From assembly GCA_964487255.1 (NCBI GenBank), contig CAZAQV010000067.1, positions 1 through 7,043 of the forward strand: a stretch of 7,043 nucleotides of DNA, read 5' to 3'. The position numbers were made by a program, and so were the translations under genes. Shown piece after piece: positions 1 to 6,473 of the stretch. The notes under the pieces are model-generated. The model made no database searches. It was not told the origin of the DNA and saw only the letters and a program-made list of their open reading frames with translations. Each line of letters opens with the position of its first letter. The stretch's first letter is position 1. This DNA comes from CAZAQV01 sp964487255 (GTDB taxonomy: Bacteria; Myxococcota_A; Polyangia; Polyangiales; CAZAQV01).

Positions 1-284
1 GATGGAAACGGCCCGCCACCATACGCCCCGCCCAGCCGGCACGCGAGCCTTCGCGTAGCGCCCCCCGGCCGTGTGGACCCGCCTCTTGGAGGGGGATCCG
101 CTCCGGCTGGACGTCCGCCCCGGGCTCCGGCTCACGGCTGCCGATCCGGCTGATCCTCGAGTCCACCGATCCGCGGAGGAGGAGCAAGCAGAGGTCCGGT
201 GGCACTCACGAAGGCCGGCGAACTGTGTAAAGAAGGTCCGTTAGCCTGGAGTGGGTTGCTCTGGCGCCCTGCTTCTCGCGTCAG
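1..284. other. Unassigned left edge, no confident gene
   Basis: This stretch lies downstream of the methyltransferase stop codon and runs to the window edge. It is very GC-rich, with short recurrences of CTCCGGCT (near 101 and 125) and a related ATCCGGCT (about 144). Two minus-strand frames stay open to the edge, one from about position 240 and one from about position 205, but neither gives a recognisable protein and neither has a convincing ribosome-binding site. A minus-strand ATG at 22-20 could begin a gene continuing beyond the edge, but only seven codons are visible. A purine-rich GGAGGAGGAG at 176-185 precedes a plus-strand GTG at 199, but that frame runs antisense into the methyltransferase and looks like a shadow. 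I see no tRNA, terminator or mobile-element end here. Confidence 0.4.
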
Positions 285-1502
285 TCAGGCCGCAGAGCGC
301 GCGTGTCGACCGGCCGCACTCCGCTCCCGAATATGGCTCAGCACAGTCCTGCCCAGGGCGGCTGCCATCAGGGGCGGCACTGCGTTCCCGACCTGCTGCA
401 TCATCTCACTCTTGTGTCCATAGAAACGGAATGCATCCGGGAAGGACTGTAGTCGGGCGGCCTCCCTCACGGAGATTACCCGATTCGCATGGGGGTGGAT
501 GTAGCTACCCCAGTGAGGGTCCAGCTTGGTAAGGATCGTGCAGCACCGCCCCAGCGGGTCGAGCCGCCCATATCGCTTGGTGTGAGAACTCCGGTCCGCC
601 CGCTGCATCCCGGCCGGCAGGATGTCGTGGGGGATATCCCGCCAGGACCCGCCAATGGGCACGTGCTCGATACGGCGGAGCGTCTTCGGCGCCAGCTGAG
701 GCACGATGTGGTTGAAGAGCACGGACTGGCTGCCGCGAAGCCTGCGCTGGAGGATGGTTCGAGGCGGAGACGCATAGTCCATCTCGTTCAACTCCGCGCC
801 GTTTTCGATCGCGGGCAGATCACTGATCGCACTTCCCACCTTCACAGCGTTCATGTGCCCATAGTCCCGCCCCGGCTCGCGCTTCCAGTGATGGACGTAT
901 GGGTTCGCGTCAGACGAAGGCTTCTGTACAGGACCAAAGACGCCATCGGGGATGAGCGTCTCCGTATCGCGGATGCCCAAACGCGACCCGACGATGAAGA
1001 CCCTGCGTCTCTCCTGCGGAACCCCGAACTCCTCCGCATAGAGGATCTTCACTGCGCACTCGTAGCCGAGATCGTACAGCGACTCGACGATCTCGTCGAT
1101 CACCGACCCTCCACCCACCGTGAGGATTCCCGGCACGTTCTCCATTACGAGGCACTTCGGCTCTAATCCCTCAAGCAGGCCGAGGTAGTCCCGAAAGAGC
1201 CCGGCCCTGACGTCCTTCTCCGACCTCTGGTGGTTGTTGTAGCTGAAGGACTGGCATGGTGGCCCGCCGATCAAACAATCCAAGTCGCCTTGCTTGAGGC
1301 CAGCGTCCTGGAGAAGCGCGGTAGCGCTGGCGTCCGCGACCTGACCAAAGAAGACGGATGCTTCCCGGAAGTTCCGTCCGAAGGTGGTGGCAGCTGCCAC
1401 GTCGACCTCCACCCCGCTCCGGACAGAGAAACCGGCTTGGCGAAAGCCCTCCGCCAACCCCCCAGCCCCTGCGAAGAGGTCTATGCAGGTGGGCCCGGCC
1501 AT
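285..1502 (-). CDS. C5-cytosine DNA methyltransferase (Dcm/HhaI family)
   Basis: Transfers a methyl group from S-adenosylmethionine to carbon 5 of cytosine in a specific DNA site. The 405-residue protein is full length for the family and shows the motifs in order: motif I DLFAGAGGLAEGF (residues 8-20, SAM binding), motif IV GGPPCQSFSY (79-88, catalytic Cys83), motif VI ENVPG (121-125), motif VIII QERRRVFIVGSR (163-174), motif IX REAARLQSFPD (346-356) and motif X QVGNAVPP (370-377). The target-recognition region, about residues 180-340, holds SWRDIP and KRYGRL blocks; I cannot predict the target sequence. The frame is open to an ATG at 1628, but I chose the ATG at 1502 because family members begin a few residues before motif I, and the 42 extra residues are Arg/Cys-rich and lie over a promoter-like region. 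No strong Shine-Dalgarno site precedes 1502. The gene diverges from a nuclease-like/ParB-like/SNF2 operon, which suggests it protects self DNA; an orphan methyltransferase is the alternative. Confidence 0.95.
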   Translation of the reverse strand: MAGPTCIDLFAGAGGLAEGFRQAGFSVRSGVEVDVAAATTFGRNFREASVFFGQVADASATALLQDAGLKQGDLDCLIGGPPCQSFSYNNHQRSEKDVRAGLFRDYLGLLEGLEPKCLVMENVPGILTVGGGSVIDEIVESLYDLGYECAVKILYAEEFGVPQERRRVFIVGSRLGIRDTETLIPDGVFGPVQKPSSDANPYVHHWKREPGRDYGHMNAVKVGSAISDLPAIENGAELNEMDYASPPRTILQRRLRGSQSVLFNHIVPQLAPKTLRRIEHVPIGGSWRDIPHDILPAGMQRADRSSHTKRYGRLDPLGRCCTILTKLDPHWGSYIHPHANRVISVREAARLQSFPDAFRFYGHKSEMMQQVGNAVPPLMAAALGRTVLSHIRERSAAGRHARSAA

Positions 1503-1612
1503 GGGGTCGGCAGCTCTTGGGCGGTGGTCCAGCACGAGGTGGGTCCCGGTTCGGCAGAGTAGACGACGGCGGCAGTGGCGACAAACCTGGGGGACCCGAA
1601 AGAAAACCGCAA

Positions 1613-1641
1613 GCCTTAGAAAACACATGTTGTTTCGTCAA
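1613..1641 (-). promoter_or_regulatory. Weak candidate promoter for the methyltransferase
   Basis: On the minus strand TTGACG (1641-1636) matches the sigma-70 -35 consensus at five of six positions. The -10 is poor: TCTAAG (1620-1615) gives a 15-nt spacer, and TAAGGC (1618-1613) gives the ideal 17-nt spacer but few matches. Transcription would start about 100 nt upstream of the chosen ATG, inside the N-terminal extension of the longer reading frame, which argues against that extension being translated. The region is richer in A/T than its surroundings. This is a motif match by eye only. Confidence 0.3.
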
Positions 1642-1783
1642 GTGCCGGCTCGCCCCCCATTTCCCGTAGCTCCCCACACGACGGCGATTTACAGGGGACC
1701 CTCCGCGCTGCGGAGCGTCACCTTATTTCGCTTTTTTCGGTTCGTGCGGGAGGTTTAGCGACTGTGCGTGACTGTTGCCTGAC

Positions 1784-1812
1784 TTGACTCGGCTTGCCTG
1801 GGCAAGAATATT
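1784..1812 (+). promoter_or_regulatory. Candidate sigma-70 promoter of the three-gene operon
   Basis: TTGACT at 1784-1789 (five of six -35 matches) is followed after exactly 17 nt by AATATT at 1807-1812 (four of six -10 matches). Transcription would begin near 1819, leaving a leader of about 28 nt with a good Shine-Dalgarno site before the ATG at 1847. GACTG occurs twice just upstream (about 1760-1764 and 1771-1775), and TTGCCTG is repeated at 1775-1781 and 1794-1800. These could be part of an operator, but that is inference. Confidence 0.45.
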
Positions 1813-1828
1813 CAGGTCAACACGAACC

Positions 1829-1840
1829 AAGGAAGGGGGG
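1829..1840 (+). promoter_or_regulatory. Shine-Dalgarno site that decides the nuclease-like gene's start
   Basis: AAGGAAGGGGGG lies directly upstream of the ATG at 1847. The same reading frame is open from an earlier ATG at 1775, but that start would lie upstream of the candidate promoter's -35 element and adds only unconserved residues, so 1847 is preferred. Confidence 0.6.
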
Positions 1841-1846
1841 GCAAAC

Positions 1847-2263
1847 ATGGTGACAACGACCACAGCCAGACGGGCGGGGGGAAAGGTGCTCCGTCTCCGC
1901 CTCGATTGGCGAGGGCCGTGGGAGCTTACAACCAAGGGCACGCGTGCGGTGCCGCCCGGGTCCGGGGGCATTTACGTCATTCAGGACCGATGGGAGGAGA
2001 GGCGTCTGTTCCCGGTAGCATATGCCGGGCAAGCGCAAGACCTGCGGTCCCGTATCCGGTCTCATGCCAGGGGAAGGGGCAATCCCTGGGTAGGCGAGGC
2101 CCGGCGGTCCAGAGACCTCCTCTTCAGCTGGGCGAGTGTGTCCGACCCCAATCTACGGTCGGCCGCGGAGGCCATGCTCGTCTGGATCTTCCAGCCCCGC
2201 TACAACGCGCAGGTACCGCTCGTCTCACCGTTTCCGATCACACTGCCGCCCTACAAGGAGTAG
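1847..2263 (+). CDS. Small GIY-YIG nuclease-like protein
   Basis: A 138-residue protein that looks like a stand-alone GIY-YIG domain, a fold found in UvrC, homing endonucleases and restriction enzymes such as Eco29kI. The elements occur in the expected order: GIY (residues 41-43, in GGIYVIQD), a YAG that takes the place of YIG (59-61, in VAYAGQAQ), an arginine-rich helix RSRIRSH (67-73) that could supply the conserved Arg, Glu108 in SAAEAMLVWI as the candidate metal ligand, and Asn120 in RYNAQ. Family knowledge makes it a metal-dependent nuclease cutting one DNA strand per active site. No separate DNA-recognition domain fits in this length, so specificity may come from partners. It is the first gene of the operon and ends 3 nt before the ParB-like gene. 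It is the obvious restriction-nuclease candidate opposite the methyltransferase. A non-catalytic role cannot be excluded. Confidence 0.8.
   Translation: MVTTTTARRAGGKVLRLRLDWRGPWELTTKGTRAVPPGSGGIYVIQDRWEERRLFPVAYAGQAQDLRSRIRSHARGRGNPWVGEARRSRDLLFSWASVSDPNLRSAAEAMLVWIFQPRYNAQVPLVSPFPITLPPYKE
2255..2260 (+). promoter_or_regulatory. Shine-Dalgarno site of the ParB-like gene inside the preceding gene
   Basis: AAGGAG forms the last two sense codons of the GIY-YIG gene, immediately before its TAG stop, and sits 6 nt upstream of the ATG at 2267. The overlap implies translational coupling and roughly matched output of the two proteins. Confidence 0.75.
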
Positions 2264-2266
2264 ACG

Positions 2267-3505
2267 ATGGCACAAGACACCACGACCACGGTCGCCGTGG
2301 CAACCGACGAGGACTCCCCCCCGCGTTACGCAATGATGATCGGGAACCGCGAGTGGGAGCTCGAAGCGCACGACTATCCCGTGGACGCGGTCGAGCTGTG
2401 GGACCAGAACCCACGAACGCTCCACATGCAGCAGGGCCTTCCCAAGTCCGAGGACGAAATCGCAGCGGACCTCGCGGCCACACCCGGATACGACGCGCTC
2501 AAGAGCAGCATCCGCCGGCAGGGCCAGATGGAACGTATCTATGTCCGTGAGCGCCCCGGGCGAAAGCCCCTCGTCATCGAGGGCAACACCCGCGTGGCGA
2601 TCCTTCGGGAGCTTCGAAGGGAGAATAGGGGCAAGCCCGAGGAGGACACCTACAAGTACGTGCGAGCCAAGATCCTGCCGAATCAGCTCTCCGACGAGGA
2701 CATCCTCTTTCTCCAAGCGGCCATCCACGTCCGCGGAAGCGGCGTTAGAAACTGGAGCCGCTACGCCCAGGCGAGGTTCGTTTACGAAGCAGTGACCCCG
2801 CAAATGACTGGCACGAAACCGGTCACGACGCAGGCGCGCTTGGCTGAGCAGATGGGAAAAAGTGGCTCCTGGGTCAGTCGACTCTTGAGTGCCTACGAAT
2901 TCGCGCTCCGGTACGAGGAGCATTTTGATGACGAGGATGGGAAGGCTCGGCTGGAGGCGATCGACCAGTTCTCCATCCTGGAGGAAATTTCGCGGGCCAA
3001 AGCATTTGGGCCGAAGGTGCGAAGCTATGAAGATCCGGCCACCGAGCCGCTCCGCGAGGAGGTGTTCGACATGGTGCATGCCGGTGTCTTTGGCGAGTAC
3101 AGGGACGCACGGTTCATCCAGCAGTTCTATGAAGACGACGAGAAGTGGCGGCAGTTGAAGGAGGGCACCCCCGGCATCGCCTCAAAGCTCGCCGCTGAGG
3201 TGAGGGCCGGCGAGAGCGCCCTAGGGGACCGTATTCTCGCGATGCCTAAGTCGCTCGAGCGTGAGTTGGAGGCCAAGCCTGAGGTCTTTAATGAAGACCA
3301 CCTCTCGGCTATCCAGGACTCCATGGGCCAACTCGAGACGGCACTCGGGGGCGCGCCGTCCTTCGTTACGCGCGTAAGGATGTTCAAGAACAGCCTAGCC
3401 AAGGTGGCGCTCGGAGACCTCGAAGCGATTGACCCTGACGAGCTCGAGCGGCTGGTCGACGCGATCGAGCGCATCCAGAATCTCGCTGGCCACAAGATCG
3501 CCTGA
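2267..3505 (+). CDS. ParB/sulfiredoxin-fold protein with helix-turn-helix
   Basis: A 412-residue protein whose first third resembles the ParB N-terminal domain. AVELWDQNPRT (41-51) matches the opening strand and NPR motif, SIRRQGQMERIYVRERP (81-97) the first conserved box, and VIEGNTRVAILREL (103-116) the second. In chromosomal ParB the second box is GERRxRA and contacts CTP; here it reads GNTRVAI, as in the divergent ParB-like proteins of phages and defence loci. TTQARLAEQMGKSGSWVSRLLSAYEFA (187-213) fits a ParB-type helix-turn-helix. The remaining 200 residues are charged and mostly helical, with no domain I recognise. No ParA gene is beside it, so chromosome or plasmid partitioning is unlikely. 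The tight coupling to nuclease-like and SNF2 genes points to DNA binding, NTP-dependent loading or DNA sensing in a modification-restriction complex. Catalytic activity is unproven. Confidence 0.82.
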   Translation: MAQDTTTTVAVATDEDSPPRYAMMIGNREWELEAHDYPVDAVELWDQNPRTLHMQQGLPKSEDEIAADLAATPGYDALKSSIRRQGQMERIYVRERPGRKPLVIEGNTRVAILRELRRENRGKPEEDTYKYVRAKILPNQLSDEDILFLQAAIHVRGSGVRNWSRYAQARFVYEAVTPQMTGTKPVTTQARLAEQMGKSGSWVSRLLSAYEFALRYEEHFDDEDGKARLEAIDQFSILEEISRAKAFGPKVRSYEDPATEPLREEVFDMVHAGVFGEYRDARFIQQFYEDDEKWRQLKEGTPGIASKLAAEVRAGESALGDRILAMPKSLERELEAKPEVFNEDHLSAIQDSMGQLETALGGAPSFVTRVRMFKNSLAKVALGDLEAIDPDELERLVDAIERIQNLAGHKIA

Positions 3506-3508
3506 GGA
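3504..3508 (+). promoter_or_regulatory. Shine-Dalgarno site of the SNF2 gene over the ParB-like stop codon
   Basis: GAGGA overlaps the TGA stop (3503-3505) of the ParB-like gene and lies 8 nt before the ATG at 3517. It supports this start and co-translation. Confidence 0.6.
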
Positions 3509-3516
3509 CAAAGCGA

Positions 3517-4932
3517 ATGTCTTGGTCACTAATGGCTCACCAAGAGGAGGGCGTGGCTTTCCTCTTGCGGCGCGGGTCGGGTCTCCTCGCCTTCGAGCAG
3601 GGTCTCGGGAAAACGCTCGTCGCAATCGCGGCATTCAATATCCTCCGAGAGGAGGACGAGGCCCTCGGACTTCTTGTGATTTGCCCCAACTCCCTCAAGG
3701 AGAACTGGCGGGCTGAGATCGCCAAATTCAGCCCAGACCTCTCCGTCCGGGTGATTCCAAGCGGTCGCCGCCACAGGCGACGGGGGCTCCGCGAGACGGG
3801 TGAGGACGTCGTGCTTATCAACTTTGAGGGGGCGCGTGCGGACATTCTGTCCGTCCGGGGTCTGATGTCCCGGCGGAAGATGGTGATGGTAGTGGACGAG
3901 TCCCACGCTGTGAAGAACGCCAAGTCACTCACGACCATCGCAGCCACGGACTTCGCCGATCTGGCTGTCCATCGGTGGCTTCTGACTGGAACTCCTGTCA
4001 CCAACTCGCCGTCCGACATCTACTCTCAACTGCGAATTGTGGAACCGGAGGGCCCCTGGGGATCTGCCGAAACCTTCGAGGCGCGCTACTCTGACGCTGC
4101 GGTATCGGTCGAGGCAGCCGACCGGCTTGGGGACCTCATAGCACCTTTCGTGCTACGGCGTACCAAGGCAGAATGCCTCGACCTGCCCGAGAAGACGTTC
4201 GTCGACGTCCCGGTTCGGCTGCCTCCTTGGCAGCGGGCGCTCTACGACGACTACCGGGAAGGGACTCTCCGGCGGTTCGAAGGGATGAGCGAGAACGAGT
4301 TCCGGGCGGCGAGGTCCGAGGCGTTCGCCTCCCTTACTCGCCTCCTTCAGATCGCCACGGACCCCGGCATTCTCGGCGTACCGGTCGGAGGCACAATAGG
4401 CAAGGAGCAGGCCCTCGATGAACTCTTGGCGTCGTTGATGGCCGAGCCGCACCAGAAGGTCGTCTTGTGGTCGGACTACGTCGGACCGCTCCGGAAACTA
4501 GTTAAGCGATACCACCGCTACGGGGCCCGCGCGATCTACGGTGACGTAGGCCTAGAGGACCGGCAGGATGCGGTCGACGCCTTCCAGGGCGACGAGCGCT
4601 GCCGCCTCCTGGTAGCCAACCCGGCCGCCGCCGGCACCGGCTATACCTTCACCGCCGCAACGGTAGCAGTCTACTACACACTCTCGTGGCGGTACGACTA
4701 CTTCGCCCAGAGCCAAGACCGGATTCACCGGATCGGACAAGAGGAGCCGGTCCGGTATCTTCGGCTTATAGCTCAAGACACGATCGACGAGGCCGTAGTC
4801 GAGGCGCTCTCAAGAAAGAAGGCTATGGCGGATAGTATCCTCGGCGACGGAGACGAGGTTCCTACGTTGTTCTCTCTCAGCGCCCGCGAGTTCTGCGTCC
4901 TCCTTGCGCGGAATACCCCGCCCGGCTCCTGA
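3517..4932 (+). CDS. SNF2-family DNA helicase/translocase
   Basis: An ATP-driven double-stranded-DNA translocase of superfamily 2. All main motifs are visible: an N-terminal HQEEGVAFLL (residues 8-17) typical of SNF2, Walker A FEQGLGKT (26-33), Walker B DESH (127-130), motif III LTGTPVTN (156-163), the RRTK block (214-217), then in the second RecA lobe YGDVGLEDRQDAV (341-353), motif V NPAAAGTGYTFTAA (368-381) and motif VI QSQDRIHRIGQ (398-408), which carries the arginine fingers. At 471 residues it is close to a bare motor with no added nuclease, bromo or zinc domain, so targeting and cutting must come from partners. It is the last gene of the operon, 11 nt after the ParB-like gene. SNF2 motors of this kind occur in anti-phage systems such as DISARM (DrmD) and in phage genomes. 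I infer that it moves along or remodels unmodified DNA for the GIY-YIG partner. Confidence 0.95.
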   Translation: MSWSLMAHQEEGVAFLLRRGSGLLAFEQGLGKTLVAIAAFNILREEDEALGLLVICPNSLKENWRAEIAKFSPDLSVRVIPSGRRHRRRGLRETGEDVVLINFEGARADILSVRGLMSRRKMVMVVDESHAVKNAKSLTTIAATDFADLAVHRWLLTGTPVTNSPSDIYSQLRIVEPEGPWGSAETFEARYSDAAVSVEAADRLGDLIAPFVLRRTKAECLDLPEKTFVDVPVRLPPWQRALYDDYREGTLRRFEGMSENEFRAARSEAFASLTRLLQIATDPGILGVPVGGTIGKEQALDELLASLMAEPHQKVVLWSDYVGPLRKLVKRYHRYGARAIYGDVGLEDRQDAVDAFQGDERCRLLVANPAAAGTGYTFTAATVAVYYTLSWRYDYFAQSQDRIHRIGQEEPVRYLRLIAQDTIDEAVVEALSRKKAMADSILGDGDEVPTLFSLSAREFCVLLARNTPPGS

Positions 4933-4982
4933 AGGAAGGACTGAGGCGAACCTAATGGTCGCACCGTCGGGAATACAGAGTC

Positions 4983-5035
4983 AGCCCCGCAAACTGCAAT
5001 GCCGTATTCAGCCCCTCGGCTTAGTTTTGCGGGCT
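4983..5035 (+). terminator. Possible terminator hairpin between convergent genes
   Basis: AGCCCCGCAAACT (4983-4995) pairs imperfectly with AGTTTTGCGGGCT (5023-5035): about twelve pairs, with one bulged C on the left arm and one extra T on the right. The 27-nt loop is long for an intrinsic terminator. The right arm is followed by TTTGTG, a weak T-tract on the plus strand, so it could end the SNF2 operon. The position, about 50 nt after the SNF2 stop and before the convergent gene, fits that role. Confidence 0.35.
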
Positions 5036-5045
5036 TTGTGGGAAG

Positions 5046-5059
5046 GAGCCCTAGGGCTC
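5046..5059. repeat. Perfect 14-nt palindrome at the convergent gene's stop codon
   Basis: GAGCCCTAGGGCTC is a perfect palindrome whose centre contains the minus-strand TAG stop (5053-5051) of the 148-residue gene. As RNA it could only form a very short hairpin. It may be a protein-binding site or chance; nothing in the sequence decides. Confidence 0.5.
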
Positions 5060-5497
5060 AAAAAGCTCTGCAGCATGATCGCGGAGAATCCCCTTTGCGA
5101 TGCCGATATTGGCCGATGGATGTTCACCAGATAGGCGGCCTAAATAACGGTCGATCGCATTCTCGGCTCTAGCCATGTCAACACGCAGGGAGGTGGCATC
5201 AAGATCGGCGAGTTTCATCTCAATGGCGTGGAGGCGCCCGCTATTCTTCCCCACTCGGAGGCGTACCGCATCAACATGAGGCGGCCCATACTGTTCGAGG
5301 CGGCTGGGTTCGTGCTGAATGTAGTTAAACCTTATAGTGAAAGTGCCTCGCTCCTCGTCGATCTCCCCATAAACACTTTCGGGTATGTCGTAAGGTGAGA
5401 CATAGATGTTGACATGGATCTGGCCTGTCTGCTCACTCCGACGGATAGAGGGAATGTCGGAGGGGCTCACGTTGATGAGACGACTACGATTTTTCAT
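5051..5497 (-). CDS. Unrecognised 148-residue protein, partner of the 2TM-GAF protein
   Basis: I do not recognise a family. The protein is soluble, with no signal peptide or membrane segment. The first hundred residues look rich in beta strand (IHVNIYVS, GTFTIRFNYI, AVRLRVG, LHAIEMKL), and the rest looks helical (MARAENAIDRYLGRL). The N-terminal part contains a short doubled motif, NVSPSDIPS (9-17) and YVSPYDIPE (32-40), which may mark a duplicated strand-turn unit. The ATG at 5497 lies one base after the stop of the upstream membrane-protein gene, and AAGGGGG (5510-5504) provides a Shine-Dalgarno site 6 nt away within that gene's end, so the two are coupled. Third codon positions include many A and T, unlike the strongly GC-biased helicase operon, which suggests a different origin. 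It could be a regulator, inhibitor or sensor subunit for its neighbour. Confidence 0.75.
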   Translation of the reverse strand: MKNRSRLINVSPSDIPSIRRSEQTGQIHVNIYVSPYDIPESVYGEIDEERGTFTIRFNYIQHEPSRLEQYGPPHVDAVRLRVGKNSGRLHAIEMKLADLDATSLRVDMARAENAIDRYLGRLSGEHPSANIGIAKGILRDHAAELFEP

Positions 5498-5498
5498 A

Positions 5499-6473
5499 TC
5501 AGGCCCCCTTCAATAAGGTGCCAAGAACTTCAGCGGTCTCCTTGAACATACGGTTCGCCTTCCCTCCATCGAGGCTGGGATGCCTACTGTCGATCACAAG
5601 TACGCCGGCCGGCTTTCCGTCAACCTCAACAGGTGATGCCCACATTGCCCGACTCGTTGGCCGCTTGATCTTCACCCACTCTACCGAGACGCGGGTCTTG
5701 CTGGCGTACTGTCGGAACTGAGGCTCGGTGGGATGATTTCCGTCCTCCGCCGACACGTTCGGGAGCCCTGTCACGCTTACAGGCCCGTCGCTTGCCCAAG
5801 CCCACCCCGCCAAGCCCTCGCACCTTCCATCGTCGGGGATCGCAAAAACCGTGCGCGTCTTCTGAGTCAGGTGGCCCGACCGGGCCATTGGTACCAGCCA
5901 ACCCTTCCAAGGATTCCCGAGCATGTGGGGACGCCACCCGGACCAAGTAACCGACCGGGACGTGAACCGTTGCCTTCTAAACAGGGTGGCCCGGAAATGG
6001 TGACTCGGATGCGGATTGGCCGTCGCGATGGCGTCCTCGAACACGTGGTTCCGGAACTGGTCTAGGAAGGAATCCACTCCTTCCCAGATGACCGGGTTAC
6101 CGACCCGCCGGCGGAGTAGCTCTAGAATCCAGAGCATGGCGATACAGAGGGGAACAACCCACCAGGCATCTCGTTGCAGTGCACGAAGGGTCGAGCCCGC
6201 GATTGGAGAGAAGGCCGCCCACGACACGATTTCGTCTTGGCTCGCTTGCAGGGAATAGCCGAATCCAGCGGCGACGGCTGAGACCAGAAGCTGAAGGCCC
6301 TCAAGCCACGTTTTGGCCGTATGGGAAATCCACCAGGGACGCACGCTAAGGGTCGGAAGGTGAGAGGGGCAGGGCCATACACGCCTGGGTCGGGACGAGA
6401 GGAGACGCGGGTATACTTGGGTCGATAACCATCGTCTGTCAAAGAAAGGAGCTTTACCACGGGCGGGCATCAC
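5499..6473 (-). CDS. Two-helix membrane protein with C-terminal GAF-like domain
   Basis: As drawn this is 324 residues from a GTG at 6473, with an ATG as the next codon (6470). Neither has a clear Shine-Dalgarno site. The first 45 residues are basic and look unconserved, so a GTG at 6344 (281 residues) is also possible. Two hydrophobic segments follow, about residues 57-76 (GLQLLVSAVAAGFGYSL) and 104-120 (WWVVPLCIAMLWILELL), the second ending in Arg-Arg-Arg, which suggests the rest is cytoplasmic. Residues 165-322 look like a GAF domain: a CEGLAGWAWASDGPVSV block (218-234), then ASPVEVDGKPAGVLVIDS (279-296), the classic GAF strand pair, and a final helix. GAF domains bind small molecules or serve as dimer interfaces. 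I infer a membrane sensor or effector. No kinase, cyclase or nuclease domain is attached. It is co-transcribed with the small downstream gene. Confidence 0.8.
   Translation of the reverse strand: MMPARGKAPFFDRRWLSTQVYPRLLSSRPRRVWPCPSHLPTLSVRPWWISHTAKTWLEGLQLLVSAVAAGFGYSLQASQDEIVSWAAFSPIAGSTLRALQRDAWWVVPLCIAMLWILELLRRRVGNPVIWEGVDSFLDQFRNHVFEDAIATANPHPSHHFRATLFRRQRFTSRSVTWSGWRPHMLGNPWKGWLVPMARSGHLTQKTRTVFAIPDDGRCEGLAGWAWASDGPVSVTGLPNVSAEDGNHPTEPQFRQYASKTRVSVEWVKIKRPTSRAMWASPVEVDGKPAGVLVIDSRHPSLDGGKANRMFKETAEVLGTLLKGA

Noticed and set aside
199..423. Plus-strand 74-codon frame starting at a GTG after purine-rich sequence
   Set aside because: It runs over the last 139 bases of the methyltransferase on the opposite strand, has no domain, and the strongest purine run is too far from the start.
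489..1166. Long plus-strand open frame (225 codons) opposite the methyltransferase
   Set aside because: It is antisense to a protein with every expected methyltransferase motif, and its own translation shows no domain; a GC-rich shadow frame.
2225..3079. Minus-strand open frame of 284 codons across the ParB-like gene
   Set aside because: The plus strand has clear ParB boxes, an HTH and a fitting Shine-Dalgarno site; the antisense translation has no recognisable domain.
4273..4280. GGTTCGAA resembling a tRNA T-loop
   Set aside because: It lies in frame inside the SNF2 gene and no acceptor or anticodon arms surround it.
285..4932. Classic DISARM, BREX or Dpd assignment
   Set aside because: The methyltransferase, ParB-like and SNF2 genes overlap these systems in part, but DrmA/DrmB/DrmC, PglZ/BrxC and the Dpd base-insertion enzyme are all absent from the window.
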